6,703 nt of DNA from JASFQI01 sp050115555 (GCA_050115555.1 JASFQI010000279.1:1-6703); one strand, 5' to 3'. Positions 1 to 6,478 are shown, counted from the first letter of the stretch. Notes: generated from the letters alone by a model not told the origin. Numbers and translations: made by a program.

Positions 1-990
1 GACCTCGCTCTGATCAAGATCAGCCCGGATGCCCCACTCAAGCCGCTCCCCCTGGGGGACTCGGATGCCCTGAAGGTGGGAGATTGGGTCGTGGCCATCG
101 GGAACCCCTTTGGCTTGGAACATACCGTGACCGCGGGGATCGTGAGTGCCAAGTATCGGCGCATCGGTATGGACTCCTACTCCAATTTCATTCAGACCGA
201 TGCCTCCATCAATCCCGGCAACAGCGGCGGTCCCCTGCTGAACACGAGAGGGGAAGTGGTTGGGATCAATTCGGCCATTTTTTCCCAGAGCGGGGGAAGT
301 ATCGGAATCGGGTTCGCTATTCCGGTCAATCTGGCCAGGGACCTCCTTCCGCAGCTCAAGAAAGGCAAGGTCGTACGGGGCTGGCTCGGTGTGATGATCC
401 AGCAGATCACCCCCGAGCTTCAGGAAAAGCTCGACCTCAAGGACCAGAAGGGCGCCCTGGTGGCGGATGTGACGGCTGGCGGGCCGGCCGAAAAGGCAGG
501 GATTCAGCGCGGGGATGTCATCGTCTCCTATGACGGGAGGGAAGTCCGGGAGATGAATGAGCTGCCCATGATGGTGGGTTCCACGCCGGTGGGACGCGAG
601 GTTGAGGTCGAGATTCTGCGGAAGGGCCGAAAAAAGGTCATTGAGGTGGAAATCGGGAAGCTGAACGAAGAAATGGAGACAAAGGAGGAACCTTCCGAAT
701 CCAGGAGCGACCTGGGCATGAGGGTTGAAGAGATCACACCGGAGCTGGCGCAGAAGCTCAACCTGTCGGAGCAAAGCGGTCTTGTGGTGGTGGATGTGGA
801 TCCCAGCTCTCCGGCTGCCGAGGCCGGCATTCGCCCGGGCGACCTGATCCTGGAGGTGGACCAGAAGGAGGTGGATTCGCTGGATCAGTACTGGGACGCG
901 ATCTCAGGGTATAATGAGGGGGATACCGTTTTGTTTCTGATTCGGCGTGGAGGAAACACCCTGTACCTGACTCTCAAGGTATGGGAGTAG
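1..990 (+). CDS. htrA: HtrA/Do-family periplasmic serine endopeptidase, 5'-truncated by window edge
   Basis: This is an envelope protease/chaperone of the DegP/DegQ type that degrades misfolded exported proteins. The frame is open from base 1. The first codon is the Asp of DLALIKI, which fits the family's catalytic Asp, so the signal peptide and the catalytic His lie upstream of the window. IGNPFG is at nt 97-114. The nucleophile motif GNSGGP has its Ser at nt 223-225, 74 codons after the Asp, close to the DegP spacing (D135 to S210). PDZ1 follows at about nt 364-660 (starting near RGWLGV) and PDZ2 at about nt 712-987 (LGMRVEEITP onward), with an acidic linker between them. Two PDZ domains separate it from DegS-type enzymes, which have one. 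The ATG/GTG codons near nt 76 are internal and are not the start. ispE follows after 13 nt, so co-transcription is likely. I cannot separate DegP from DegQ without the N-terminus. Confidence 0.95.
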   Translation, partial: DLALIKISPDAPLKPLPLGDSDALKVGDWVVAIGNPFGLEHTVTAGIVSAKYRRIGMDSYSNFIQTDASINPGNSGGPLLNTRGEVVGINSAIFSQSGGSIGIGFAIPVNLARDLLPQLKKGKVVRGWLGVMIQQITPELQEKLDLKDQKGALVADVTAGGPAEKAGIQRGDVIVSYDGREVREMNELPMMVGSTPVGREVEVEILRKGRKKVIEVEIGKLNEEMETKEEPSESRSDLGMRVEEITPELAQKLNLSEQSGLVVVDVDPSSPAAEAGIRPGDLILEVDQKEVDSLDQYWDAISGYNEGDTVLFLIRRGGNTLYLTLKVWE

Positions 991-1003
991 CGACGGGCGC
1001 GGT

Positions 1004-1894
1004 GTGGACGGAATCGAGATCGAGACACCGGCCAAGATCAATGTTCGCCTCAAGATCACCGGCAGGAGACCCGATGGGTACCACACGCTCGTCTCCGTGA
1101 TGATCCCGGTGACCTTGACGGATCGGCTCGTCCTTCAACCTACAAGGGGTTCGGGCATCGAACTCGCCTGTTCGGGAGGAAAGGTGCCCATGGGAGAAGA
1201 AAATCTGGTACACCGTGCCGCCCGGGCGTTTTTTTCGAAAGCGCATGTCGAAAAAGGCGTGTCCATTCGTCTCGACAAGCGCATCCCCGTGGCTGCCGGG
1301 CTTGGTGGCGGGAGCAGCGACGCCGCCGCCACTCTGCGCGGGTTGGACGCCCTGTGGCCGGGCCGGCTTTCCTCGGCCGTGCTGCACCGACTGGCCGCAG
1401 GCCTTGGGGCCGATGTGCCGTTTTTTCTCACCCCGGTTCCTGCGGTCGCAAGAGGTATTGGAGAGGTCTTGGAACCTCTGGCAAATTGGCCCAACTTGTG
1501 TTATGTTCTTGTGAATCCGCCGATTGCAGTTTCAACGGCGTGGGTTTACGGGCAGTTCAGAATCGAGTTGACAACACACGAAAATGACTGTACATTTGAC
1601 GCTTTGAAAACGGAGGGGTTTTCCGTTTCCCGGCTCCTGGAAAACGACTTGGAGCCGGTGACCGAGGCCCGGTTCCCGGTAGTGCGAACGATTCGCGAAG
1701 CCTTGCTGGAGACGGGGGCGGAAGGGGCCCTCATGACAGGGAGCGGGCCCACGGTCTTCGGAATATTCCGAAATCCGGAAGACGCTGAAGAAGCAAAGAA
1801 AAATCTCATCTCGAGGCAGTTGGGAGAGGTATTCCTCGCCAGGAACTGGGAAGAGGGAGAAGGCAAGAAACCCATGCGCATACCGCCGGGTTGA
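1004..1894 (+). CDS. ispE: 4-diphosphocytidyl-2-C-methyl-D-erythritol kinase (IspE)
   Basis: This GHMP-family kinase phosphorylates CDP-methylerythritol with ATP in the MEP pathway to isopentenyl diphosphate; it is cytoplasmic. The protein has 296 residues, slightly longer than the usual 280-290. ETPAKINVRLKI at residues 7-18 carries the active-site Lys (K11). The glycine-rich ATP loop RIPVAAGLGGGSSDAAATL is at 93-111. GADVPFF at 135-141 carries the catalytic Asp137. The C-terminal GHMP motif MTGSGPTVFG is at 244-253. The start is GTG at 1004, because family homology begins almost at once and no in-frame ATG lies between the protease stop and it. The nearest purine-rich site (GGGAG, 983-987) is 16 nt away, so the ribosome binding site is poor and translation may be coupled to the upstream gene. 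The last ~10 residues (GEGKKPMRIPPG region) look like a non-conserved tail. Confidence 0.96.
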   Translation: MDGIEIETPAKINVRLKITGRRPDGYHTLVSVMIPVTLTDRLVLQPTRGSGIELACSGGKVPMGEENLVHRAARAFFSKAHVEKGVSIRLDKRIPVAAGLGGGSSDAAATLRGLDALWPGRLSSAVLHRLAAGLGADVPFFLTPVPAVARGIGEVLEPLANWPNLCYVLVNPPIAVSTAWVYGQFRIELTTHENDCTFDALKTEGFSVSRLLENDLEPVTEARFPVVRTIREALLETGAEGALMTGSGPTVFGIFRNPEDAEEAKKNLISRQLGEVFLARNWEEGEGKKPMRIPPG

Positions 1895-1938
1895 TTCTCG
1901 GCCTCGCCTCTTGATTGCGCAGACCAAACACACCGTGC

Positions 1939-2013
1939 TGGGGTGTCGTCAAGTGGTAAGACACGGGCCTTTGGAGCCCGCATTCGGAGGTTCGAATCCT
2001 CCCACCCCAGCCA
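1939..2013 (+). tRNA. tRNA-Gln (anticodon UUG)
   Basis: A full cloverleaf can be drawn. The acceptor stem TGGGGTG (1939-1945) pairs perfectly with CACCCCA (2003-2009). The D-stem is GTC/GAC (1948-1950/1960-1962) with an AAGTGGTAA loop. The anticodon stem CGGGC/GCCCG (1964-1968/1976-1980) encloses loop CTTTGGA, giving anticodon TTG at 1971-1973. The T-arm is GGAGG-TTCGAAT-CCTCC (1986-2002). The discriminator G is at 2010 and CCA is encoded at 2011-2013. TTG reads CAA/CAG (Gln). TGG (Pro) would be out of register with the 7-nt loop, and the overall sequence resembles bacterial tRNA-Gln. No convincing -35/-10 pair lies in the 44 nt after ispE, so the tRNA is probably cut from the ispE-prs transcript. 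No integrase or att duplication is visible beside it. Confidence 0.97.
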
Positions 2014-2023
2014 GACCCAGACG

Positions 2024-2035
2024 ATGAACGTATGA
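2024..2035 (+). promoter_or_regulatory. Possible 3-codon leader minigene overlapping the prs start
   Basis: ATG-AAC-GTA-TGA encodes Met-Asn-Val and stops on a TGA that overlaps the prs ATG (2032-2034) in an ATGA arrangement. Such overlaps can allow termination-reinitiation coupling. Neither start has a recognisable Shine-Dalgarno in the 18 nt separating it from the tRNA CCA, so either could be used weakly or by reinitiation. Chance occurrence is quite possible in a sequence this short. Confidence 0.2.
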
Positions 2036-2961
2036 AACTATTCGGCGGAACATCCAATCCGGAACTGACGGAAAACGTCTGCAGATATCTTGAGATCGAA
2101 CCTGGAAAGATCAGCGCCAAGAAATTCAGCGACGGAGAAACGCAGGTCGAGATCCACGAGAACATTCGAGGACGGGACGTCTTCATCCTGCAGTCCACGT
2201 GTACGCCCGTGAATGACAATTTGATGGAGCTTCTGATTATCATCGACGCGCTCAAGCGGGCGTCAGCCAAGCGGATCACGGCGGTCATTCCCTATTACGG
2301 CTACGGAAGGCAGGATCGCAAGGTCAAACCCCGTGTGCCCATCAGTGCGAAACTTGTGGCGGACCTGATCACCATGGCCGGTGCGCAGCGGGTGGTCAGC
2401 ATGGATCTTCACGCAGGGCAGATCCAGGGGTACTTCAACATCCCCGTGGACAACCTCTTTGCGGCCCCGATTCTTCTCAAGCGCATCCGCGGTCGGTTTC
2501 AACCCCCTCTGGTGATGGTGTCCCCGGACGCAGGGGGGGTGGAAAGGGCGCGCGCATTCGCCAAACGGCTGGACTGCTCCCTTGCAATCATCGACAAACG
2601 TCGAGATGCACCCAACGTGGCCGAGGCCATGAACATCATCGGAGAGGTGAAGGAGAAGACCGCCATTATTCTGGACGATATGGTGGATACGGCCGGGACA
2701 CTGACCCAGGCCGCAGGAGCGCTTAAAAGTCATGGCGCCGCAGAGGTTCATGCCTGCTGCACCCACCCCGTTCTCTCGGGGCCGTCGGTGGAGCGCATCG
2801 AGGAATCACCCATCGACAGCCTTGTGGTGACCGATACGATTCCTTTAAACGGCAAGGCCGCAGCGTGTTCGAAAATTTCCGTGCTGTCCGTGGCCGAACT
2901 TCTTGGAGAGGCCGTCAAACGGGTGGACAACTCACACTCGGTCAGCACGCTTTTTGTGTAA
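2032..2961 (+). CDS. prs: Ribose-phosphate pyrophosphokinase (PRPP synthetase)
   Basis: Transfers pyrophosphate from ATP to ribose-5-phosphate to make PRPP for purine, pyrimidine, NAD, His and Trp synthesis. The protein has 309 residues, the normal bacterial class I length. KFSDGETQVEIHENIRGRDV is at 31-50. The ATP-binding YGRQDRK is at 91-97. The DLHAGQIQGYF segment at 125-135 carries the conserved His127. The flexible-loop KRR is at 189-191 and the PRPP-binding loop ILDDMVDTAGT at 213-223. The end HSVSTLF is typical. ATG 2032 is the only sensible start, since upstream in-frame codons run into the tRNA without another start. The leader has no Shine-Dalgarno. A 3-codon ORF (ATG 2024, stop 2033-2035) overlaps the start as ATGA. 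A terminator follows the stop by 9 nt. ispE-prs adjacency is known in other proteobacteria. Confidence 0.97.
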   Translation: MKLFGGTSNPELTENVCRYLEIEPGKISAKKFSDGETQVEIHENIRGRDVFILQSTCTPVNDNLMELLIIIDALKRASAKRITAVIPYYGYGRQDRKVKPRVPISAKLVADLITMAGAQRVVSMDLHAGQIQGYFNIPVDNLFAAPILLKRIRGRFQPPLVMVSPDAGGVERARAFAKRLDCSLAIIDKRRDAPNVAEAMNIIGEVKEKTAIILDDMVDTAGTLTQAAGALKSHGAAEVHACCTHPVLSGPSVERIEESPIDSLVVTDTIPLNGKAAACSKISVLSVAELLGEAVKRVDNSHSVSTLFV

Positions 2962-2970
2962 CGGCAGGTG

Positions 2971-2997
2971 CGCCCTGGAAAAGGGCGTTTCCTTTTC
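2971..2997 (+). terminator. Rho-independent terminator after prs
   Basis: CGCCCT (2971-2976) pairs perfectly with AGGGCG (2982-2987) around a 5-nt GGAAA loop, followed by the T-rich tract TTTCCTTTTC (2988-2997). It lies 9 nt after the prs stop and before rplY. It should end, or partly end, the ispE-tRNA-prs transcript. The short stem and C-interrupted U-tract would allow some read-through into rplY. Confidence 0.75.
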
Positions 2998-3022
2998 ATT
3001 GCCTTGTGAAAAATTTTATTAA
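2993..3022 (+). promoter_or_regulatory. Candidate sigma70-type promoter for rplY-pth-hppA
   Basis: A rare AT-rich patch (3009-3025) in a GC-rich window lies just after the terminator. The best pair I can draw is TTTTCA (2993-2998) as -35 and TATTAA (3017-3022) as -10, with an 18-nt spacer. Each matches the consensus at 4 of 6 positions. The -35 would overlap the terminator U-tract. Position after a terminator and before a strong ribosome binding site supports a promoter here, but the exact boxes are uncertain. Confidence 0.35.
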
Positions 3023-3025
3023 TAA

Positions 3026-3061
3026 CTCCTTCTAACGAAGGGGAATATCGGGAGGAACTCC
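3026..3061 (+). promoter_or_regulatory. rplY leader hairpin and Shine-Dalgarno
   Basis: CTCCTTC (3026-3032) pairs with GAAGGGG (3037-3043) around a TAAC tetraloop: 7 bp including one T-G wobble. The Shine-Dalgarno GGGAGGA (3050-3056) follows, 5 nt before ATG 3062. The 5' arm CTCCT can instead pair with GGGAG of the Shine-Dalgarno (3050-3054), so two mutually exclusive folds exist, one hiding the ribosome site. L25 leaders that regulate their own gene are known in some gammaproteobacteria. Whether this unrelated-looking leader does so is inference only. Confidence 0.4.
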
Positions 3062-3730
3062 ATGGCCCAGTACAATCTTGCCGCCAGCGTTCGCACCGCA
3101 ACGGGCAAGGAGGCGGCGCGAAAAATTCGAATCCAAAAACAGATGCCCGCGGTTTTTTACGGGCCCAATGCGGCCCCGGTCCACCTCACGGTGAGCACGG
3201 CGGATCTTCAGGCCGTCCTTAAGCAGACCACTAGGGACAGCGCGATCATCAAGCTCGACATGGTATCGGAAGACGGCGGGGCTCAAAGCGCCACCGTCAT
3301 GATCAAGGAGCTTCAGGTGGATCCGCTCCGGGGGGACTATCTCCACGCCGACTTCTATGAGATCTCCATGGATAAGGAGATCACGGCCGATATCGGAGTG
3401 AACCTGGTCGGGGAACCAATCGGAGTCACCAAAGGTGGCATTCTCCAGACGATTCGGCGAGATATCACCATCAGCTGCCTGCCCGACAAGCTCATTGACT
3501 GGCTGGACGTGGATGTCTCCGGACTCGACATCGGGGATGCTGTTCACGTTGAGGACATCACATTTCCCGAGGGGATGGTGCCCCAGATCGAGGACCACCT
3601 GACCGTCGCCGTGGTGGCCGCTCCGACCGTTGAGGCAGCGCCCGAGGAAGAGGCGGAAGAGGAGGTCGAGGGTCTGGAGGAACAGGAAGCAACGGAGGAA
3701 ACGCCGGAAGGCGAATCAGTGGAAGAATAG
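3062..3730 (+). CDS. rplY: 50S ribosomal protein L25, CTC/TL5 type
   Basis: This two-domain L25/CTC protein binds 5S rRNA in the large ribosomal subunit; in Bacillus the family is the general stress protein Ctc. The protein has 222 residues, versus about 94 for the single-domain E. coli L25. The N-terminal L25 domain covers about 1-98 (AASVRTATGKEAARKIR at 7-23, then KELQVDPLRGDYLHADFYE at 82-100). The C-terminal TL5-type beta domain covers about 101-187, including LPDKLIDWLDVDVSGLDIGD. Residues 191-222 form a low-complexity acidic tail with 17 Glu of 32 and no basic residue. ATG 3062 is supported by the GGGAGGA Shine-Dalgarno at 5 nt spacing. pth follows within 40 nt, an rplY-pth arrangement common in bacteria and consistent with a shared translation operon. 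Confidence 0.96.
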   Translation: MAQYNLAASVRTATGKEAARKIRIQKQMPAVFYGPNAAPVHLTVSTADLQAVLKQTTRDSAIIKLDMVSEDGGAQSATVMIKELQVDPLRGDYLHADFYEISMDKEITADIGVNLVGEPIGVTKGGILQTIRRDITISCLPDKLIDWLDVDVSGLDIGDAVHVEDITFPEGMVPQIEDHLTVAVVAAPTVEAAPEEEAEEEVEGLEEQEATEETPEGESVEE

Positions 3731-3770
3731 ACGCCGGAACGGAAAGGGGGTGAAGGGAGATCCACAAGCG

Positions 3771-4358
3771 GTGTATCTGATTGCGGGCCTAGGAAACCCC
3801 GGACCGGAATACGGGCAGACGCGTCACAATGTGGGCTGTCGAGTCCTAGACGCGTGGGCGGAGAGCCTGGGAGTCCGGTGGGCGGAGCGCCGCTTTCAGT
3901 CCAGGAGTGCCCGGGCGGTGTTTCAGGGGGAGAGTCTCATGCTGCTCTGCCCCATGACGTTCATGAACCGAAGCGGTGAGGCCGTCCGTGCCTGCGCTCA
4001 TTACTACAAGATCGACTGCGACCGCATCCTGATTGCCCATGACGATCTCGATCTCCCGCTCGGCAGAATCCGCGTGGCCCGGGGGGGGGGATCGGGCGGC
4101 CACAAGGGGGTCGCTTCGGTGATGAACCACCTGGGAACGAAGGCATTTGCCCGGGTGCGAATCGGGATCGGTCGACCCGAAGGAGATCTACCCGTGGAAC
4201 GCTACGTATTGGCTCCGTTCGGCGGTGATGAGCGAGACATGGTGCTTCACATGATTCAATTAGGGATTCGAGCATGCGAGTTGTTTATTGTTCAAGGGGT
4301 TGATGCTGCGATGCAAGTGATCAACGGCCAAAACCTAACTCAAGCAAGGAGGGAATAA
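3771..4358 (+). CDS. pth: Peptidyl-tRNA hydrolase
   Basis: Hydrolyses the ester bond of peptidyl-tRNAs dropped from ribosomes, recycling tRNA in the cytoplasm; normally essential. From GTG 3771 the protein has 195 residues and begins MYLIAGLGNPGPEYGQTRHNVG, matching usual Pth N-termini. AAGGGAG (3753-3759) lies 11 nt upstream. GTG 3750 is a possible alternative, adding 7 residues (VKGDPQA). The frame stays open back to 3630 inside rplY, but that Arg/Lys-rich stretch is shadow. By E. coli numbering, catalytic H20 corresponds to H19 here, N10 to N9, N68 to N66 (PMTFMN) and D93 to D91. E. coli N114 in the GHNG motif is replaced by Lys112 (GGHKG). A run of ten G (4081-4090) encodes part of RGGGSGG just before it. 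The stop is 4 nt from the hppA start. Confidence 0.94.
   Translation: MYLIAGLGNPGPEYGQTRHNVGCRVLDAWAESLGVRWAERRFQSRSARAVFQGESLMLLCPMTFMNRSGEAVRACAHYYKIDCDRILIAHDDLDLPLGRIRVARGGGSGGHKGVASVMNHLGTKAFARVRIGIGRPEGDLPVERYVLAPFGGDERDMVLHMIQLGIRACELFIVQGVDAAMQVINGQNLTQARRE
4346..4352 (+). promoter_or_regulatory. hppA Shine-Dalgarno inside the end of pth
   Basis: AAGGAGG lies within the last codons of pth, 10 nt before ATG 4363. It fixes the hppA start and means ribosomes finishing pth end beside the hppA initiation site, which favours translational coupling. Confidence 0.85.
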
Positions 4359-4362
4359 ACTG

Positions 4363-6414
4363 ATGCAGGGACTAACCATTTACGCTCCCTTTATTGGGAT
4401 CCTGAGCCTCATTATTGCCTGGCTGATTTTTGGATACGTCAAGAAGCAGCCGAACGGCAGCCCGCTGATGCAGGAACTCGAGGAGCAGATTCACAAAGGG
4501 GCCATGACCTTCCTGAGGCGGGAGTACTCGATCCTCGTCATTTTTATCGCTATCGTTTTTGTCCTGTTGGGGGTCGGCATTGCCTGGAAAACGGCCATCG
4601 CTTTTGTGACCGGCGCGCTTTGCTCCATGCTGGCCGGGTTCTCCGGCATGACCGCTGCCACCCGCGGGAACTCGCGGACCGCTGAGGCGGCCAACAAGGA
4701 AGGCCAGGCCAAGGCGTTGAACGTTTCCTATTTTTCCGGCTCCGTCATGGGACTGGCCGTGGCCGGACTCGGGCTCCTTGGCCTGGGATTCTGGTTCTGG
4801 ATCTACGGCGGGTCTCCGGATACGGCCCATTACATCAACGGGTTCGCCATGGGCGCCAGCTCCATCGCGCTCTTCGCCCGTGTGGGCGGCGGCGTTTACA
4901 CCAAGGCGGCGGATGTGGGCGCAGACCTCGTCGGAAAGGTGGAGGCGGGGATTCCTGAGGACGACCCGCGCAACCCGGGCGTCATTGCAGACAACGTGGG
5001 CGACAACGTGGGCGACATCGCCGGCATGGGCGCGGACATCTTCGAGTCCTTTGTCGGGTCGGTGATTGCGACCATCGCCATCGGCGCCACCCTCAGCATT
5101 ACCCCGGAATTCCTGGCCAATTTCCCCGTACTCAAAGGGCTGGCCCCGGAGGCCATCAAACTGAAATACATGGCCATGCCGATCCTGGTGGTTATGGCGG
5201 GCCTCCTGAGCTCCTTTGTGGGCGTCTTTTCCATCAAGATCTTTCAGGCCGGAAACCCCGCCGGGGCTCTCCGGTACACGACCTTTGTGGCGGCGATCAT
5301 CTTCATCGTCCTGACCATCATCATCACGAACGCCCTCGGCATGCCCTGGGGCTGCTTCTGGGCGGTCTTTTCCGGTCTTCTCTGCGGGATCGCGATCGGT
5401 CTCCTGGCAGAGTATTACACCTCTGGTCCTCCGATTCGACGCATTGCCGGCCAGTCCGAAACCGGCGCCGCGACCGTGATCATCGCGGGTCTGGCCGTGG
5501 GTATGATTTCCACCTGGTTGCCGATGTTCGGAATCTGTGTAGCGATCTTCATCGGATTTAAGGCGGCCGGTATTTACGGGATCGGCCTCTCGGCCGTGGG
5601 CATGCTGGCTACGGTCGGAGCCACCATGACGGTGGACGCTTACGGACCCATCGCGGACAACGCGGGCGGGATCTCCGAGATGAGCGAGCTGGGCCCCGAG
5701 ACCCGTAAGATCACAGACAGCCTCGATGCCTTGGGGAACACCACCGCGGCTATCGGCAAGGGTTTTGCCATCGGTTCCGCGGCCCTCACCGCACTGGCCC
5801 TGTTTGTGGCCTACACGCAGGCCGTCGGCCTGACCGTCATCGACATCAAGAATCCCATGGTGGTGATCGGGGTCTTTATCGGCGGCATGGTCCCCATGGT
5901 CTGCGCCGCGCTCACCATGACCTCCGTGGGCAAGGCGGCCTTCAGCATCGTGGAGGAGATCCGCCGGCAGTTCCGTGAAATCCCGGGTCTGCTGGAAGGG
6001 AAAGAAGGCGCCAAACCGGATCCCGCCACGTGCGTGGACATTGCCACGACCTCTGCACTGAAGGAAATGGTACTGCCGGGTCTGGTAGCGGTCCTGACAC
6101 CCGTGGCCGTGGGTTTCATCCTCGGTCCGGAGACCCTGGGCGGTATGCTGCTGGGCGCAACCACTATGGGCGCGTTCCTGGCGCTTTTTATGGCCAACGG
6201 CGGCGGTGCCTGGGATAACGCCAAGAAGTACATCGAGGAAGGCAACTTCGGCGGCAAGGGGAGCGACAACCACAAGGCCGCCGTGGTGGGCGACACCGTG
6301 GGGGATCCGTTCAAGGATACCTCGGGCCCTGCCATGAACATCCTCATCAAGCTGATGTCGGTGGTCTCGCTGGTGATTGCACCTCTGCTTGCCAGCTGGG
6401 GCGGGCTGTTTTAA
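4363..6414 (+). CDS. hppA: Membrane-bound ion-translocating pyrophosphatase, K+-dependent, probably Na+-pumping
   Basis: Integral membrane pump of 683 residues (family about 660-770, ~16 helices) that couples PPi hydrolysis to Na+ and/or H+ export. The first helix is about residues 4-25. Substrate-binding motifs are all present: DVGADLVGKVE at 184-194, EDDPRNPGVIADNVGDNVGD at 199-218, TVDAYGPIADNAGG at 423-436, DNHKAAVVGDTVGDPFKDTSGP at 635-656. GNTTAAIGKG (458-467) has Ala462 and Gly465 where K+-independent H+-PPases have Lys and Thr, so it should be K+-dependent. The gate-region Glu228 in GADIFESF sits where Na+-type enzymes have it, unlike the shifted Glu of plant H+-PPases. Na+ transport is therefore likely, but a dual Na+/H+ enzyme cannot be excluded. 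It is tightly linked to pth, and a large hairpin follows the stop. Confidence 0.97.
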   Translation: MQGLTIYAPFIGILSLIIAWLIFGYVKKQPNGSPLMQELEEQIHKGAMTFLRREYSILVIFIAIVFVLLGVGIAWKTAIAFVTGALCSMLAGFSGMTAATRGNSRTAEAANKEGQAKALNVSYFSGSVMGLAVAGLGLLGLGFWFWIYGGSPDTAHYINGFAMGASSIALFARVGGGVYTKAADVGADLVGKVEAGIPEDDPRNPGVIADNVGDNVGDIAGMGADIFESFVGSVIATIAIGATLSITPEFLANFPVLKGLAPEAIKLKYMAMPILVVMAGLLSSFVGVFSIKIFQAGNPAGALRYTTFVAAIIFIVLTIIITNALGMPWGCFWAVFSGLLCGIAIGLLAEYYTSGPPIRRIAGQSETGAATVIIAGLAVGMISTWLPMFGICVAIFIGFKAAGIYGIGLSAVGMLATVGATMTVDAYGPIADNAGGISEMSELGPETRKITDSLDALGNTTAAIGKGFAIGSAALTALALFVAYTQAVGLTVIDIKNPMVVIGVFIGGMVPMVCAALTMTSVGKAAFSIVEEIRRQFREIPGLLEGKEGAKPDPATCVDIATTSALKEMVLPGLVAVLTPVAVGFILGPETLGGMLLGATTMGAFLALFMANGGGAWDNAKKYIEEGNFGGKGSDNHKAAVVGDTVGDPFKDTSGPAMNILIKLMSVVSLVIAPLLASWGGLF

Positions 6415-6424
6415 CCCGATATAA

Positions 6425-6478
6425 GCGGTTCGAGGGAGCATGGAAGGGGGTGCTCCCCTTCCATGCTCCTCGATCCGT
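6425..6478 (+). terminator. Long stem-loop after hppA, probable terminator without clear U-tract
   Basis: TCGAG (6430-6434) pairs with CTCGA (6469-6473). Then GAGCATGGAAGGGG (6436-6449) pairs with CCCCTTCCATGCTC (6455-6468), leaving one bulged G and a 5-nt GTGCT loop: 19 bp in all. Beyond a T-T mismatch the stem extends by CGG/CCG (6426-6428/6475-6477). The bases after it (TACGTAATTCTCT) are not a true U-tract, so it may act as an mRNA 3'-end stabiliser as much as a terminator. An alternative 7-bp hairpin, GGGAGCA (6434-6440) with TGCTCCC (6451-6457), competes with the main fold. Confidence 0.55.

Noticed and set aside
1891..1938. Promoter for tRNA-Gln (TTGATT at 1891-1896 and 1911-1916)
   Set aside because: Neither -35-like hexamer is followed at 16-18 nt by anything resembling a -10 box.
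1939..2013. tRNA as an integration (att) site
   Set aside because: No second copy of the tRNA 3' end, no integrase and no change of gene style are visible beside it.
3630..3770. Longer pth start inside rplY
   Set aside because: The extra N-terminus is Arg/Lys-rich, is the shifted reading of rplY's Glu-rich tail, and has no counterpart in the Pth family, whose homology starts at about 3771.
4990..5016. Short tandem repeat encoding DNVGDNVGD in hppA
   Set aside because: This is the conserved substrate-binding motif of the membrane pyrophosphatase family, not a mobile or variable repeat.
6441..6454. Sigma54-like GG...GC element
   Set aside because: GG (6442-6443) and GC (6452-6453) are separated by 8 nt instead of the required 10, and they lie within the hairpin.
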